Assembly: GCF_002165375.2 (NCBI RefSeq)
Contig: NZ_CP032134.1
Coordinates: forward strand, 992,001 to 1,056,000
Length of the DNA stretch: 64,000 nucleotides
Direction of reading: 5' to 3'
DNA from: Acinetobacter chinensis
GTDB lineage: Bacteria > Pseudomonadota > Gammaproteobacteria > Pseudomonadales > Moraxellaceae
This document shows positions 27,138 to 35,719 of the stretch, piece by piece. The position numbers were made by a program, and so were the translations under genes. Under the pieces are notes generated by a model. That model did no database searches. It worked only from the letters and a program-made list of their open reading frames with translations, and had not been told where the DNA came from. Every line of letters begins with the position of its first letter. Position 1 is the first letter of the stretch.

Positions 27138-28891
27138 AAAAAGATCTGTGGGCTGTTATCTGTGGAAATATACGTGATGAACTGGATTTCAAACTAACAT
27201 TAAGTAAATTGATAAAACTTCGTTCTGAAAAAAAAATACAGCATATTATGCTTTCAACATGGCGTGGAGAAATTGATAAATATAATGGATTACGCACAGC
27301 ACTTAAAAATCTTGATGTCTATTTACTTGAAAGTTTCCCTGTTTCTGATGACTTACAGACAGCAGCAACTGATGCAGTAAATTTTTGGAGACAGTCAAGG
27401 CAACTGATAGGTGCACTTGATTTAATACCCAAAGACAGCTTTATTCTGAGAGTTAGAACAGATCGAAGTCTGAATTATATTAATCAGATGGAAAAACTGG
27501 GTGTTTTTGATAATTATGAAGTTGAATCTATTCAATTCGGACAATTTCCAAGAGTTTTTCAGTATAAGCTTTTTGTATTTGCACCTAAAATGGTCAGGCT
27601 TATGCATATGATCGATTTTGTTTTTTTGGGATACCATAAAGATTTATATAAGTTGATCAATTTTGATGTAAATGAATTGATGTTCCAGAAGCAGATTGTT
27701 GCAAATGCTCAATGGTTTATGAAGCCATTCATTCAGGAATTTCCTGTAATTCGTGATTATATGCGTTTTACAGTATTTAAAAATACGATTCAGGTATTAA
27801 AGAAATATGTAGATGAAAAAAAAGAAGAGTCTATTTTTCCTGAAATATACTATAAAGTATATGCTATATATCTATTGATTATGCATACACATTTTAAAAT
27901 ATTATACATGGGGAGGGTGGATGATAGTACATTGGAAAATACAAGTTTTTATCAGTTTTTTAGTACATCGCCTGGAAATAATTTATATTCAACAGGGTTG
28001 GGGACTTCAATAAGAAATGAAAATGTACTGAAGTATGCAGTCGAAGGTAAATTGAAACCATCAGAAAGTTATTCTGTTTTTATGGAGAAAATTAATTTAC
28101 TTAGAAGTAATGGGAATACAGTATATTTTGAATATAATTTTGAAGATTTGAAAAATCTTGAAGATTTTGTTAATCAAAAAATATATTGTGATAATAATGA
28201 AGTAAAATGGTATAAAGCATTAAAAACAAAACCACTTGAAATAGAAATAAATTATAAAGAAGATTATGATGTTAAAGTATTGAATTGCATCGAATGTGAT
28301 ATTGAATTATGGAGTGAGTTATCTGATACTTTATCAATTGAAAAAGAATTATGGAGGAAATGGCTTGTTATTCAATGTCCAAAATCAATAACAACTGAAA
28401 AAATGTTATTACCGGTTGCAAAAACAGGTATAGAATATGCTACGTATGTATTATTGGATATGTTGTATAATAATAGAATTTCTGAAGTAAATATTGCTGA
28501 AGTAATCAGAATTGTTGAATTTTATTTAAACATATCTGTAACAAAAGAATTAAGTACAAAAAACACAACAAGAATAGCATATAAATATTTTCAATTAATT
28601 CAAGAGGGTAAGATTTTAAATCCAAAAATAAATTTAAATAGACTTTTCTCATCTGTATTACGAGATTATGGTGTGGTGTTTTTTGAAAATCAATCAGATT
28701 ATATAGGAAGCCTTGAATCTGTCTTAAATGGAAAAAATGATTTACGAGATTTGGATATTAATTTGTTGAATTCTATTTTGATTGATATGAATGAAAAAAG
28801 TTCACTTAGTAAAGATAATATACTAAAATTTTATTCAGAAAATAATTTAAAAATGGATGAGAAAGTGGTTTTAAAAGATTATATAAATTAA
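27134..28891 (+). CDS. WavE-like lipopolysaccharide-synthesis family protein
   Basis: A 585-residue protein without membrane segments. The N-terminal 250 residues look like the WavE family, putative glycosyltransferases of LPS cores: CGNIRDE at 10-16, LSTWRGE at 40-46 and LRVRTDR near 105-111, the last with a possible metal/sugar-binding Asp110. The C-terminal half is AT-rich, helical and unrecognised. It overlaps the preceding gene by four bases, and the next gene starts nine bases after its stop. The same motif series recurs in the last gene of the operon. Transferase activity is inferred from the family, not shown. Confidence 0.7.
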   Translation: MKKDLWAVICGNIRDELDFKLTLSKLIKLRSEKKIQHIMLSTWRGEIDKYNGLRTALKNLDVYLLESFPVSDDLQTAATDAVNFWRQSRQLIGALDLIPKDSFILRVRTDRSLNYINQMEKLGVFDNYEVESIQFGQFPRVFQYKLFVFAPKMVRLMHMIDFVFLGYHKDLYKLINFDVNELMFQKQIVANAQWFMKPFIQEFPVIRDYMRFTVFKNTIQVLKKYVDEKKEESIFPEIYYKVYAIYLLIMHTHFKILYMGRVDDSTLENTSFYQFFSTSPGNNLYSTGLGTSIRNENVLKYAVEGKLKPSESYSVFMEKINLLRSNGNTVYFEYNFEDLKNLEDFVNQKIYCDNNEVKWYKALKTKPLEIEINYKEDYDVKVLNCIECDIELWSELSDTLSIEKELWRKWLVIQCPKSITTEKMLLPVAKTGIEYATYVLLDMLYNNRISEVNIAEVIRIVEFYLNISVTKELSTKNTTRIAYKYFQLIQEGKILNPKINLNRLFSSVLRDYGVVFFENQSDYIGSLESVLNGKNDLRDLDINLLNSILIDMNEKSSLSKDNILKFYSENNLKMDEKVVLKDYIN

Positions 28892-28899
28892 GGTGGAAT

Positions 28900-29886
28900 A
28901 TGAAAGTAGGTTTTTTAAGGTTTGATCAAAATCCGACAATAAAAGTTCGAGCAATTGCATATATATGTCATTACCATAATATTGATTTTTTTTACTTTCA
29001 ACCTGAAGACGTTGATTTTGAGAAAAAGAAAATTAATGGTCGTTTTTTTATTAATGAAAATTGGGAATACAGAGAAACAGATTTTCCTGATTTGATTGAT
29101 AATGCACCTTCTATAGCTAAGTATCGTAGTTTTTATGATGAAATGACAAAATATGTACCTTTTATGTGCTTTAGAATAGGGAATAAACAAAAGGTACAGA
29201 ACATTCTTGAAAAAGATGGAGAATTTTCTCATATTTTGATTGAAACAGAGGAGGTCGAAGGTTTTGAAAAATTTGATCATTTTTTAAATCGAATGAAAAG
29301 CGTAATTTTAAAACCTAATGGCGGAAACATGGGGCGTAATATTATAAAAATTTCTAAAATTGGAAATGATTATAAAGTTGAAACGGATGGTGAGATAATA
29401 AATTTATCTAATTTGAAAAAATGGTTTGATGAACATGATTTTAGGGGCTATATTCAACAGGAATATGTAAATTCATTGAGTAAGAATAATCTTCCATTTG
29501 ATATACGTATCCATGTGCGAAGAGGTTTAAATAAAAAATGGAATGTAGTTAAGGTTTATCCAAGAATTGGAATTAATCAGAATGTAACATCTAATATCAG
29601 TCAAGGTGGTTCTATTTCAAAACTTGTAGGTTTTTTGAAAAATAATTATGAAGATTATGAAGAAATTCAGAAAAAATTAAATAAGTTTGCAAGAGATTTT
29701 CCTCCATATTTTCAGAAGTTTTATAATTATGATCTTGATGCTTTAGGTATTGATATAGGGTTGGATAAAGAGGGTAATTTAAAGCTTTTTGAAGTAAATA
29801 CTTATCCTGGTTCAAATTTTCTTGATATTGAAGATTCTGTTGTCAGAGTTCATTATTATCATTCATTCGCGAAGCAGGGATTATAA
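28900..29886 (+). CDS. ATP-grasp ligase, YheC/YheD- or RimK-like
   Basis: A 328-residue cytoplasmic protein with ATP-grasp signatures: Lys138 in LKPNGGNMGRNI (the ATP-binding lysine and glycine loop) and KLFEVNTYPGSNF with Glu298 and Asn300 as Mg-ATP ligands. IQQEYV near residue 190 and FDIRIHVRRG (Asp-Arg pair) fit the fold. ATP-grasp enzymes join a carboxylate to an amine or thiol through an acyl phosphate. In this operon it could add an amino acid or amine to a sugar acid, or to aspartate side chains of the neighbouring adhesin; both are speculation. Its TAA overlaps the next ATG (TAATG). Confidence 0.8.
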   Translation: MKVGFLRFDQNPTIKVRAIAYICHYHNIDFFYFQPEDVDFEKKKINGRFFINENWEYRETDFPDLIDNAPSIAKYRSFYDEMTKYVPFMCFRIGNKQKVQNILEKDGEFSHILIETEEVEGFEKFDHFLNRMKSVILKPNGGNMGRNIIKISKIGNDYKVETDGEIINLSNLKKWFDEHDFRGYIQQEYVNSLSKNNLPFDIRIHVRRGLNKKWNVVKVYPRIGINQNVTSNISQGGSISKLVGFLKNNYEDYEEIQKKLNKFARDFPPYFQKFYNYDLDALGIDIGLDKEGNLKLFEVNTYPGSNFLDIEDSVVRVHYYHSFAKQGL

Positions 29887-30260
29887 TGAAAAGATTAATA
29901 TTTGATGTTGATGAAACGATCTGTACGACTGTCAATGGTGATTATAAGAACTCAAAACCTATTACTTCAGTAATAGAAAAAATGTGGGATTATAAGCAGC
30001 AAGGTTTTGAAATCTGTCTTTCTACAAGTAGAAATATGAAAACCTATAGTGGAAACAGCGGTAAAATTGCAGCAAATACATTGCCGATTCTGATTGAATG
30101 GCTAAATAAACATAATGTTCCATATGATGAAATCTATATAGCTAAACCATGGTGTGGTTTTGAAGGGTTTTATGTGGATGATAAAGCAATAAGACCAGAT
30201 GAGTTTGTGAACTTATCATATGAAGAAATAATTAAACTTACAACTAAAGAACAGGTATAA
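29886..30260 (+). CDS. HAD-family phosphatase, capsule-biosynthesis type
   Basis: A 124-residue, minimal HAD phosphatase. Motif I is FDVDETICT, with Asp7 as nucleophile and Asp9 as acid/base. Motif II is the STSR segment near residue 50, and motif IV is YVDDKAIRPDEF near residue 98. Short enzymes of this type sit beside sugar nucleotidyltransferases in capsule and glycan loci, where they dephosphorylate a sugar phosphate before it is activated. Its coupling to the next gene (one base apart) fits that scheme. Confidence 0.82.
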   Translation: MKRLIFDVDETICTTVNGDYKNSKPITSVIEKMWDYKQQGFEICLSTSRNMKTYSGNSGKIAANTLPILIEWLNKHNVPYDEIYIAKPWCGFEGFYVDDKAIRPDEFVNLSYEEIIKLTTKEQV

Positions 30261-30261
30261 A

Positions 30262-30978
30262 ATGATTGTAATTCCAATGGCAGGATTAAGTTCCAGATTC
30301 TTTAAAGAAGGGTATACAATGCCTAAGTATATGCTTGATTTAAATGGGATAACTGTTTTTGAATGGTCTGTCAGTTCATTTAAGGAATATTATTCATCCG
30401 ACTTGTTTCTGTTCATTGTTTTTGATCATTTTAATACAGCTGATTTCGTTAAAAATCAGGTTAAAAAAATGGGTATTTCCAATTATCAAATTGTTACCCT
30501 GACTGAACATACACTTGGACAGGCAGATACTGTATTTCAGGGACTGAAAGAAGTGGATCAGGATGAAGATATTTATATCTTCAATATTGACTCACGACTG
30601 GAAAAGTTTACTAAATTTACAGATTATGAAAATCTTGATGGCTACCTTGAAGTATTTAATGGAGATGGTGAGCATTGGTCTTTTGTTTTACCTGGTGAAA
30701 ATAACCAGGTATTGAAAACAACAGAAAAAGATAGAATTTCCAGTTTGTGCAGTAATGGATTATATTATTTTAAATCATCCAGTATTTTTAAAAAATATGT
30801 GAAAGAAGAAGTTGATGGTTTTAGTGGAAATGAAATTTATATTGCTCCTTTGTACAATAATTACATTGAAGATGGTTTGAATATTAAATATAAACTTGTT
30901 AATGAAACAGATATCAGTTTTTGTGGAACTCCAGCTGAGTATAAGGAAACTTTAAATAAAATTCTGGGAGTAAAGTGA
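30262..30978 (+). CDS. Sugar (or polyol/choline) phosphate nucleotidyltransferase
   Basis: A 238-residue single-domain nucleotidyltransferase of the GT-A-like fold. The signature IPMAGLSSRF at 4-13 with PKYML shortly after is the NTP-binding loop and its lysine. FNIDSRLE near residue 110 supplies the metal-binding Asp. GQADTVFQGL and NGLYYFKSSS match the rest of the fold. It would make an NDP- or CDP-activated donor. The substrate cannot be read from sequence. It lies between the HAD phosphatase and the kinase-fusion gene, and its stop overlaps the next start. Confidence 0.8.
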   Translation: MIVIPMAGLSSRFFKEGYTMPKYMLDLNGITVFEWSVSSFKEYYSSDLFLFIVFDHFNTADFVKNQVKKMGISNYQIVTLTEHTLGQADTVFQGLKEVDQDEDIYIFNIDSRLEKFTKFTDYENLDGYLEVFNGDGEHWSFVLPGENNQVLKTTEKDRISSLCSNGLYYFKSSSIFKKYVKEEVDGFSGNEIYIAPLYNNYIEDGLNIKYKLVNETDISFCGTPAEYKETLNKILGVK

Positions 30979-32546
30979 TGATTCTGATTGCATCAGGCGC
31001 ATATGTTATATCTGAATTTCAGGTGGAGCTTGGAAAAATTCCACCATGTCTGTTACCTATAGGGAATAAAAAGTTACTTGAGCTGCAGGTATCTGCAATT
31101 AGAAAGACATTTAATAATCAGGATATTTATCTGTCATTACCTGAAAGTTATGAACTCTCTTCATCTGAAAATAAAATTATAGATGCTCTGAACCTGACAG
31201 TGGTTAAAACTCCGGATCAATTTAATCTGTGTGACTCTTTATTATATGTATTAAATACAAATGAAAAAATAAATGCCGATGAAGTGTTTTATCTGTTGCA
31301 TGGTGATACCTTCATCTCTGATTTTGATAATTTAAAAGATAAAAATATTATTTCAGTATCACGCTCTTATGATAGTTATACCTGGGAAGTTGTTAAACAG
31401 AATAATGAACATGCTTTGGTCTGGAGTGGTTTTTTTTCTTTTTCATCAATCAGTTATTTACTGAAATCACTAACATTAAACCGTAATGATTATGTCAATG
31501 CAGTAAAATATTACAGCACTCAACACGAATTATCTCTGATTGAAACCGATAAATGGCATGATTTAGGACATTCAAATACCTATTTCAATTCCAGGGCAAA
31601 TATAACGACACAACGTGCATTTAATGATCTTAAAATTATTGATGGTATAGTCAGTAAGCAAGGAAAACCTGATGTCAAGATTCAGGCTGAAGCACTATGG
31701 TTTGAAAATATTCCATCAGCACTTAAAAAATTTACACCTGTTTTATTAAATCACGGTGAGCGTAATGAAGGATATTATTATGAACTTGAGTATCTTCCAT
31801 ATATTCCACTGAATGAATTGTTTGTTCATGGTAAAAATGAAATACTGCAATGGAATAAAATTATACGTAAACTTGATGAGTATATTAATATTTCCATACA
31901 GAATGATATGGATGAAAACAGTAAAAGAGATATTAATCAGGATGCATTTAAACTTATTACAGATAAAACACGTGATCGATTAAAAGAATATTCTGAAGAA
32001 ATGAATTTTGATCTGCAAAAAAGTTTTATTTATAAGAATAATAAGTTGCCTTCTGTACACCAGATTATGGAAGAATGTATAGAAAAAGTATTACGGATAG
32101 AAATTGTTCATGGTGTTATGCATGGAGATCTTTGCTTTAGTAATATTTTATACGATTCACGAGGCGATCGGATTAAAGTTATTGATCCTCGTGGGTTAAA
32201 TTATAAAGCTGAATTTACAGTATTTGGTGACCTTAAATATGATTTTGCAAAGCTGACACATTCAATAGTTGGTCTTTATGATTATATTATTTCAGGTTAT
32301 TATAAAATTGAAGAATCAGCAAATGGATCTATAGAAATTGTTTTTGATATAGATGAGCGCATTGAAAAAGTTATATCTCAATATATGCAGAATTTTAAGG
32401 TTAGTGGCTTGTCAGTTCAGGATATCATTCCCTTGGTTATTCTTTTGTTTATGTCAATGCTTCCATTACATGCAGATAGGCCGGACAGGCAGAAAGCAAT
32501 GCTTATAAATGCTTTGAGGTTATATAAAGTCTATATGCTGAATTGA
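30978..32546 (+). CDS. Fusion of nucleotidyltransferase-like and choline/aminoglycoside kinase-like domains
   Basis: A 522-residue protein. Residues 1-215 resemble a nucleotidyltransferase (GKIPPCLLPIGNKKLLEL near the start, LLHGDTFISDF near 105), although the usual GxG-x-R loop is poorly kept, so that half may be inactive. Residues about 240-522 are an APH/choline-kinase-like phosphotransferase with the Brenner motif at His382, Asp384 and Asn389 (HGDLCFSN) and a metal-binding Asp403 (IDPRG). I chose the ATG at 30978, seven bases after GGGAG; a GTG directly before it is possible. LicA/LicC-like kinase and cytidylyltransferase pairs load phosphocholine, which is a possible analogy. Confidence 0.78.
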   Translation: MILIASGAYVISEFQVELGKIPPCLLPIGNKKLLELQVSAIRKTFNNQDIYLSLPESYELSSSENKIIDALNLTVVKTPDQFNLCDSLLYVLNTNEKINADEVFYLLHGDTFISDFDNLKDKNIISVSRSYDSYTWEVVKQNNEHALVWSGFFSFSSISYLLKSLTLNRNDYVNAVKYYSTQHELSLIETDKWHDLGHSNTYFNSRANITTQRAFNDLKIIDGIVSKQGKPDVKIQAEALWFENIPSALKKFTPVLLNHGERNEGYYYELEYLPYIPLNELFVHGKNEILQWNKIIRKLDEYINISIQNDMDENSKRDINQDAFKLITDKTRDRLKEYSEEMNFDLQKSFIYKNNKLPSVHQIMEECIEKVLRIEIVHGVMHGDLCFSNILYDSRGDRIKVIDPRGLNYKAEFTVFGDLKYDFAKLTHSIVGLYDYIISGYYKIEESANGSIEIVFDIDERIEKVISQYMQNFKVSGLSVQDIIPLVILLFMSMLPLHADRPDRQKAMLINALRLYKVYMLN

Positions 32547-32559
32547 TCTGGAGGGAATT

Positions 32560-34602
32560 ATGCACTTATTAAGAGATGACCCGATAGTAGAAGAAATCAG
32601 AGGTTATTATAATAATTTATCTGAATTTAATGATTCAGAAGAGGATTTTATATCTAAAATAAAAAAACTGTTTTCTGATAATAAAATTGTTGAAGTTTCT
32701 GCATGTACTTTAAAAGGGATAGAGGTTTTTCCTAATAATTTAAAAATTAAGCTTTTAAATTTTGATGCATTACTGAGACTGGGTTTCTTTCTTGATGCAC
32801 AGTTGGCAATAGAAAAAGTTTTTTACATGGAACGTAGTCGAAATATCTTGGTTTTTGAAAGAATTTTTGAGTTGTATCTTAGATTGGCTGAATATAATAA
32901 ATTAATTGATCTTTGCCAGGCGAATATTCCAATTCTTTTAAACAGTGAACGTGCATCAAAACAATATATTGATTTTTTAATTCGAACCAGAAATTATGAA
33001 TGGTATGACTTTTTATTCGATAACTTTGAGGAAAAACTCCTTGCAATTTTAAAGAACTCTATAAAGCGTGTTTTTTTTGATTATAAAAAATATAAAATTT
33101 CTGACTTGATTTATTTGCATTCAATATATACAAAAGCTGATTTTGAAAAAATAATGGATATTATATGGAGACTGTATCATCAAGGTGAGCGGTCGATGTT
33201 ATATTTCCAGTATGCATGTAAAACTTATGAAGGTGAAGTTTATACAGGTTTGAGGCAGATTTTTTTTAATCAGCAGGCATATTTACACTTTCGGAATGAT
33301 GCCAACTTTTTGTTGGAATATGCCCATAATCTGATATTTCGTAAATTTTATGAACATGTTTTTTATTTCTTTAAAAATATCGATGTTACGAATATTATCT
33401 GTGATCCTTTCGTAAATGAATATCAGAGAAACAGGCTGTATTATTTTATAATCAAGCTGAACTCACTTGTTCAGGACGAAGATAAGTGCTTAATCACCTA
33501 TGATCAGGCTTTAAAATTTAATCTGATAAAGCCTTATAGTCTTGATTTCTGTAGACAATATTCACTTGCTTTAAAAGCAGGAGTTTCAACAGCTGATTTT
33601 GAACAAAAAATACAGGATTTTTCAGAAAAGACACAGGAAGTTATTAATTTTATTGTTTTTAAAGTTTCACAGATCGTATCTGATGGTAAGAATGAATTTG
33701 TTGATTTGAATCTGGCTGGGCAGATGCGTGGTGGATTGAACTCTATCAATGATATAAATGAACTGATATCAAATTACAATTTCAAAAAAGTTTTCTTCTC
33801 GACATGGAACATTCAGCCTGTGTTTCCACCAAGGTTATATTCTTTAGGACGCATTCTTGGTTTTTCTGCTGTTAGATTACTCCCTGAACCGTTCAGGCAT
33901 TTTGGATTTTTCCAGCAAAAGTTTCCTGTGCTGTCAAAAAAAATATTTTCTTCTGAAGGTATTGAGCTTAACCTTGAAACCCTGAATAAAATAAATGCAG
34001 ATGTTGAATATCGTATTGTTGATGAGAAAGCATTTAATACATTGTATGAGTCACAGCAGGGGTTTCTGATAGGCTCAAGATTGCATCAGGCAAAAATGTT
34101 TTATCATTTTTATCATTCTATTCCATCATTTTCTGGTGCGCGTGTGGTTTTGAGAAAACGACCTGATATGAAAAATCATATTAAGTTTGATATGTCTGAC
34201 CATTTCAAAGTGCTGTCCAAACATGATAACTACCTATATATCAATTATTTTGATCATAATCTCGGATTTTGTGACCGTTTTTCATTAGGTAGCCAGGCTT
34301 CAATTAAAAAAATAGGGATGATCTGGGAAACTGCACTTCATTTCAATAAACTGATTTATGCTGATTTTTTTGATGACTATACACATCTCAGAGCAGCAGA
34401 GCATTTGATGAGCTCACACATTGTCGCCTGTGGCATTAAAACACGGTATGTACACTGTCAAAGAGAGGAGTTTATTGAGTCTGACAATTTAGGAGAAATT
34501 CCTCTTAAAAGTGAATTTTTAGAGGATTTCAGTGCATTGTCTGATGAGGAAAAAGGGCAGTTGAATAAGTTCTATAATTATATGATTGAAACACTCAGTT
34601 GA
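32560..34602 (+). CDS. Two-part protein: helical N-terminus and WavE-like C-terminal domain
   Basis: A 680-residue cytoplasmic protein and the last gene of the operon. Residues about 1-380 are helix-rich with a repeat-like pattern (possibly TPR-like). Residues about 385-680 carry GQMRG at 387-391, FFSTW at 412-416 and LRKRPD at 531-536. These match in order the GNIRDE, LSTWRGE and LRVRTDR motifs of the 27134 protein. I read this as a second, diverged WavE-like transferase domain joined to a helical scaffold, which in protein-modifying systems often holds the acceptor. The helical assignment and the homology are by eye only. Confidence 0.68.
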   Translation: MHLLRDDPIVEEIRGYYNNLSEFNDSEEDFISKIKKLFSDNKIVEVSACTLKGIEVFPNNLKIKLLNFDALLRLGFFLDAQLAIEKVFYMERSRNILVFERIFELYLRLAEYNKLIDLCQANIPILLNSERASKQYIDFLIRTRNYEWYDFLFDNFEEKLLAILKNSIKRVFFDYKKYKISDLIYLHSIYTKADFEKIMDIIWRLYHQGERSMLYFQYACKTYEGEVYTGLRQIFFNQQAYLHFRNDANFLLEYAHNLIFRKFYEHVFYFFKNIDVTNIICDPFVNEYQRNRLYYFIIKLNSLVQDEDKCLITYDQALKFNLIKPYSLDFCRQYSLALKAGVSTADFEQKIQDFSEKTQEVINFIVFKVSQIVSDGKNEFVDLNLAGQMRGGLNSINDINELISNYNFKKVFFSTWNIQPVFPPRLYSLGRILGFSAVRLLPEPFRHFGFFQQKFPVLSKKIFSSEGIELNLETLNKINADVEYRIVDEKAFNTLYESQQGFLIGSRLHQAKMFYHFYHSIPSFSGARVVLRKRPDMKNHIKFDMSDHFKVLSKHDNYLYINYFDHNLGFCDRFSLGSQASIKKIGMIWETALHFNKLIYADFFDDYTHLRAAEHLMSSHIVACGIKTRYVHCQREEFIESDNLGEIPLKSEFLEDFSALSDEEKGQLNKFYNYMIETLS

Positions 34603-34611
34603 TGAATAGGG

Positions 34612-34644
34612 TTAAGGCAATAGCTCATCAGCTGTTGCCTTTTC
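34612..34644. terminator. Bidirectional terminator between the glycan operon and the hydrolase gene
   Basis: AAGGCAATAGCT (34614-34625), loop CATC, and AGCTGTTGCCTT (34630-34641), with one G-U pair. It serves two convergent genes. Confidence 0.8.
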
Positions 34645-34648
34645 GGTT

Positions 34649-35617
34649 TTATTTCGCTTTATTTAAGAAATCCATATATGGTTTCACCAGTAACTGTTCC
34701 TGCTCCATAATTGGCATATGACCCACACCTTTTAAAATGACAGGTTCCTGCGCATTTTTGAGTAATCCTTTCAGTTCAGCAGCAGCTTCAACATTTATGA
34801 CCTGGTCTTTGTCTCCCCACGCGATCAGTACCGGTTGATCTACAGATCGGGCAGCCAAAGCAAAAGTATCAGGTGTATAAACTTTTGCCATTACAATCAG
34901 CTGTTCAATCAGCTTTGAGGTATTGGCTGATTGTGAAATCATCATTTTTTCCTGAGACTCTTTCAGTTCTTTCGGAATAAATGGAGGTAAGTTCGTCGCA
35001 ATTTTTAAGATTCTGTCCAGATCACCTGGTTTTGCAACCAGCATATTTCTGAGTGTTGTTGGATCTTTCAGATAGGGCGTATTAGCAGATTTAAACACAC
35101 CTGCGCTATCTATAAGGAACAGTGATTTTGTATCTACAGGATATTGAGCAGTATAGAGCAGGGCAATAGCTCCCCCCATCGAATGTCCTGCAACATGTAA
35201 TCCATTTTCAAACTTTGCCGCTTCAGCAAAACGACGCAGTTTTTCAGTCATATTGGGAATGGAATAATCAAAGTCCGCTGCAACTTTGCTGTCACCCTGC
35301 CCAGGTAAATCTGGAATAATAACGTGATAATACGGTGTCAGATATCGGGCTAAGCGGTTCCAGTTATCACGGCTGCCAGCTAAACCGTGTACAAGCATCA
35401 ATGTCGGTTTACCAGCTTGTCCACCTTCACTGTAAGCCCATTCTATATCGCCAACTTTAAGTTTTTTACTCTGCATACCTGCCCAGGCTCTTTCCTGTTG
35501 CAGTACACTCTGTATATCTATGGAACCTGCAAGCGCTATTGAGGGCAGGCTGAATGCACTTACTGTACCGACAGCCAGTGCTGTGGAAAGTAATAGTTTT
35601 TTGAAGATTCCTTTCAT
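34649..35617 (-). CDS. Exported alpha/beta-fold hydrolase
   Basis: A 322-residue protein with a cleavable signal peptide (residues 1-30, KKLLLSTALAVGTVSAF, cut after IALA). The lid-less alpha/beta-hydrolase core includes the oxyanion HG motif VHGLAGS at 76-82 and the nucleophile elbow GHSMGG with Ser146. The acid is Asp271 in WGDKDQV and the base is His300 in GVGHMP. The triad is complete, so an active periplasmic esterase or lipase is likely; the substrate is unknown. It converges on the glycan operon and has a normal codon make-up, so it marks the edge of the accessory region. Confidence 0.85.
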   Translation of the reverse strand: MKGIFKKLLLSTALAVGTVSAFSLPSIALAGSIDIQSVLQQERAWAGMQSKKLKVGDIEWAYSEGGQAGKPTLMLVHGLAGSRDNWNRLARYLTPYYHVIIPDLPGQGDSKVAADFDYSIPNMTEKLRRFAEAAKFENGLHVAGHSMGGAIALLYTAQYPVDTKSLFLIDSAGVFKSANTPYLKDPTTLRNMLVAKPGDLDRILKIATNLPPFIPKELKESQEKMMISQSANTSKLIEQLIVMAKVYTPDTFALAARSVDQPVLIAWGDKDQVINVEAAAELKGLLKNAQEPVILKGVGHMPIMEQEQLLVKPYMDFLNKAK

Positions 35618-35719
35618 TGATATTCTCAGTTTTTGTTGTTAGTGTCCTGTTTAAGCTTAGATTAAGCTGGTATTAATTTCATTTGCCTAAAATGAATAAT
35701 GGTTAATTTTTGAGTCAAT

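Noticed and set aside
25467..34602. Ordinary capsule or O-antigen locus
   Set aside because: No wza/wzb/wzc, wzx, wzy, ABC exporter, initiating transferase or membrane protein is present in the operon.
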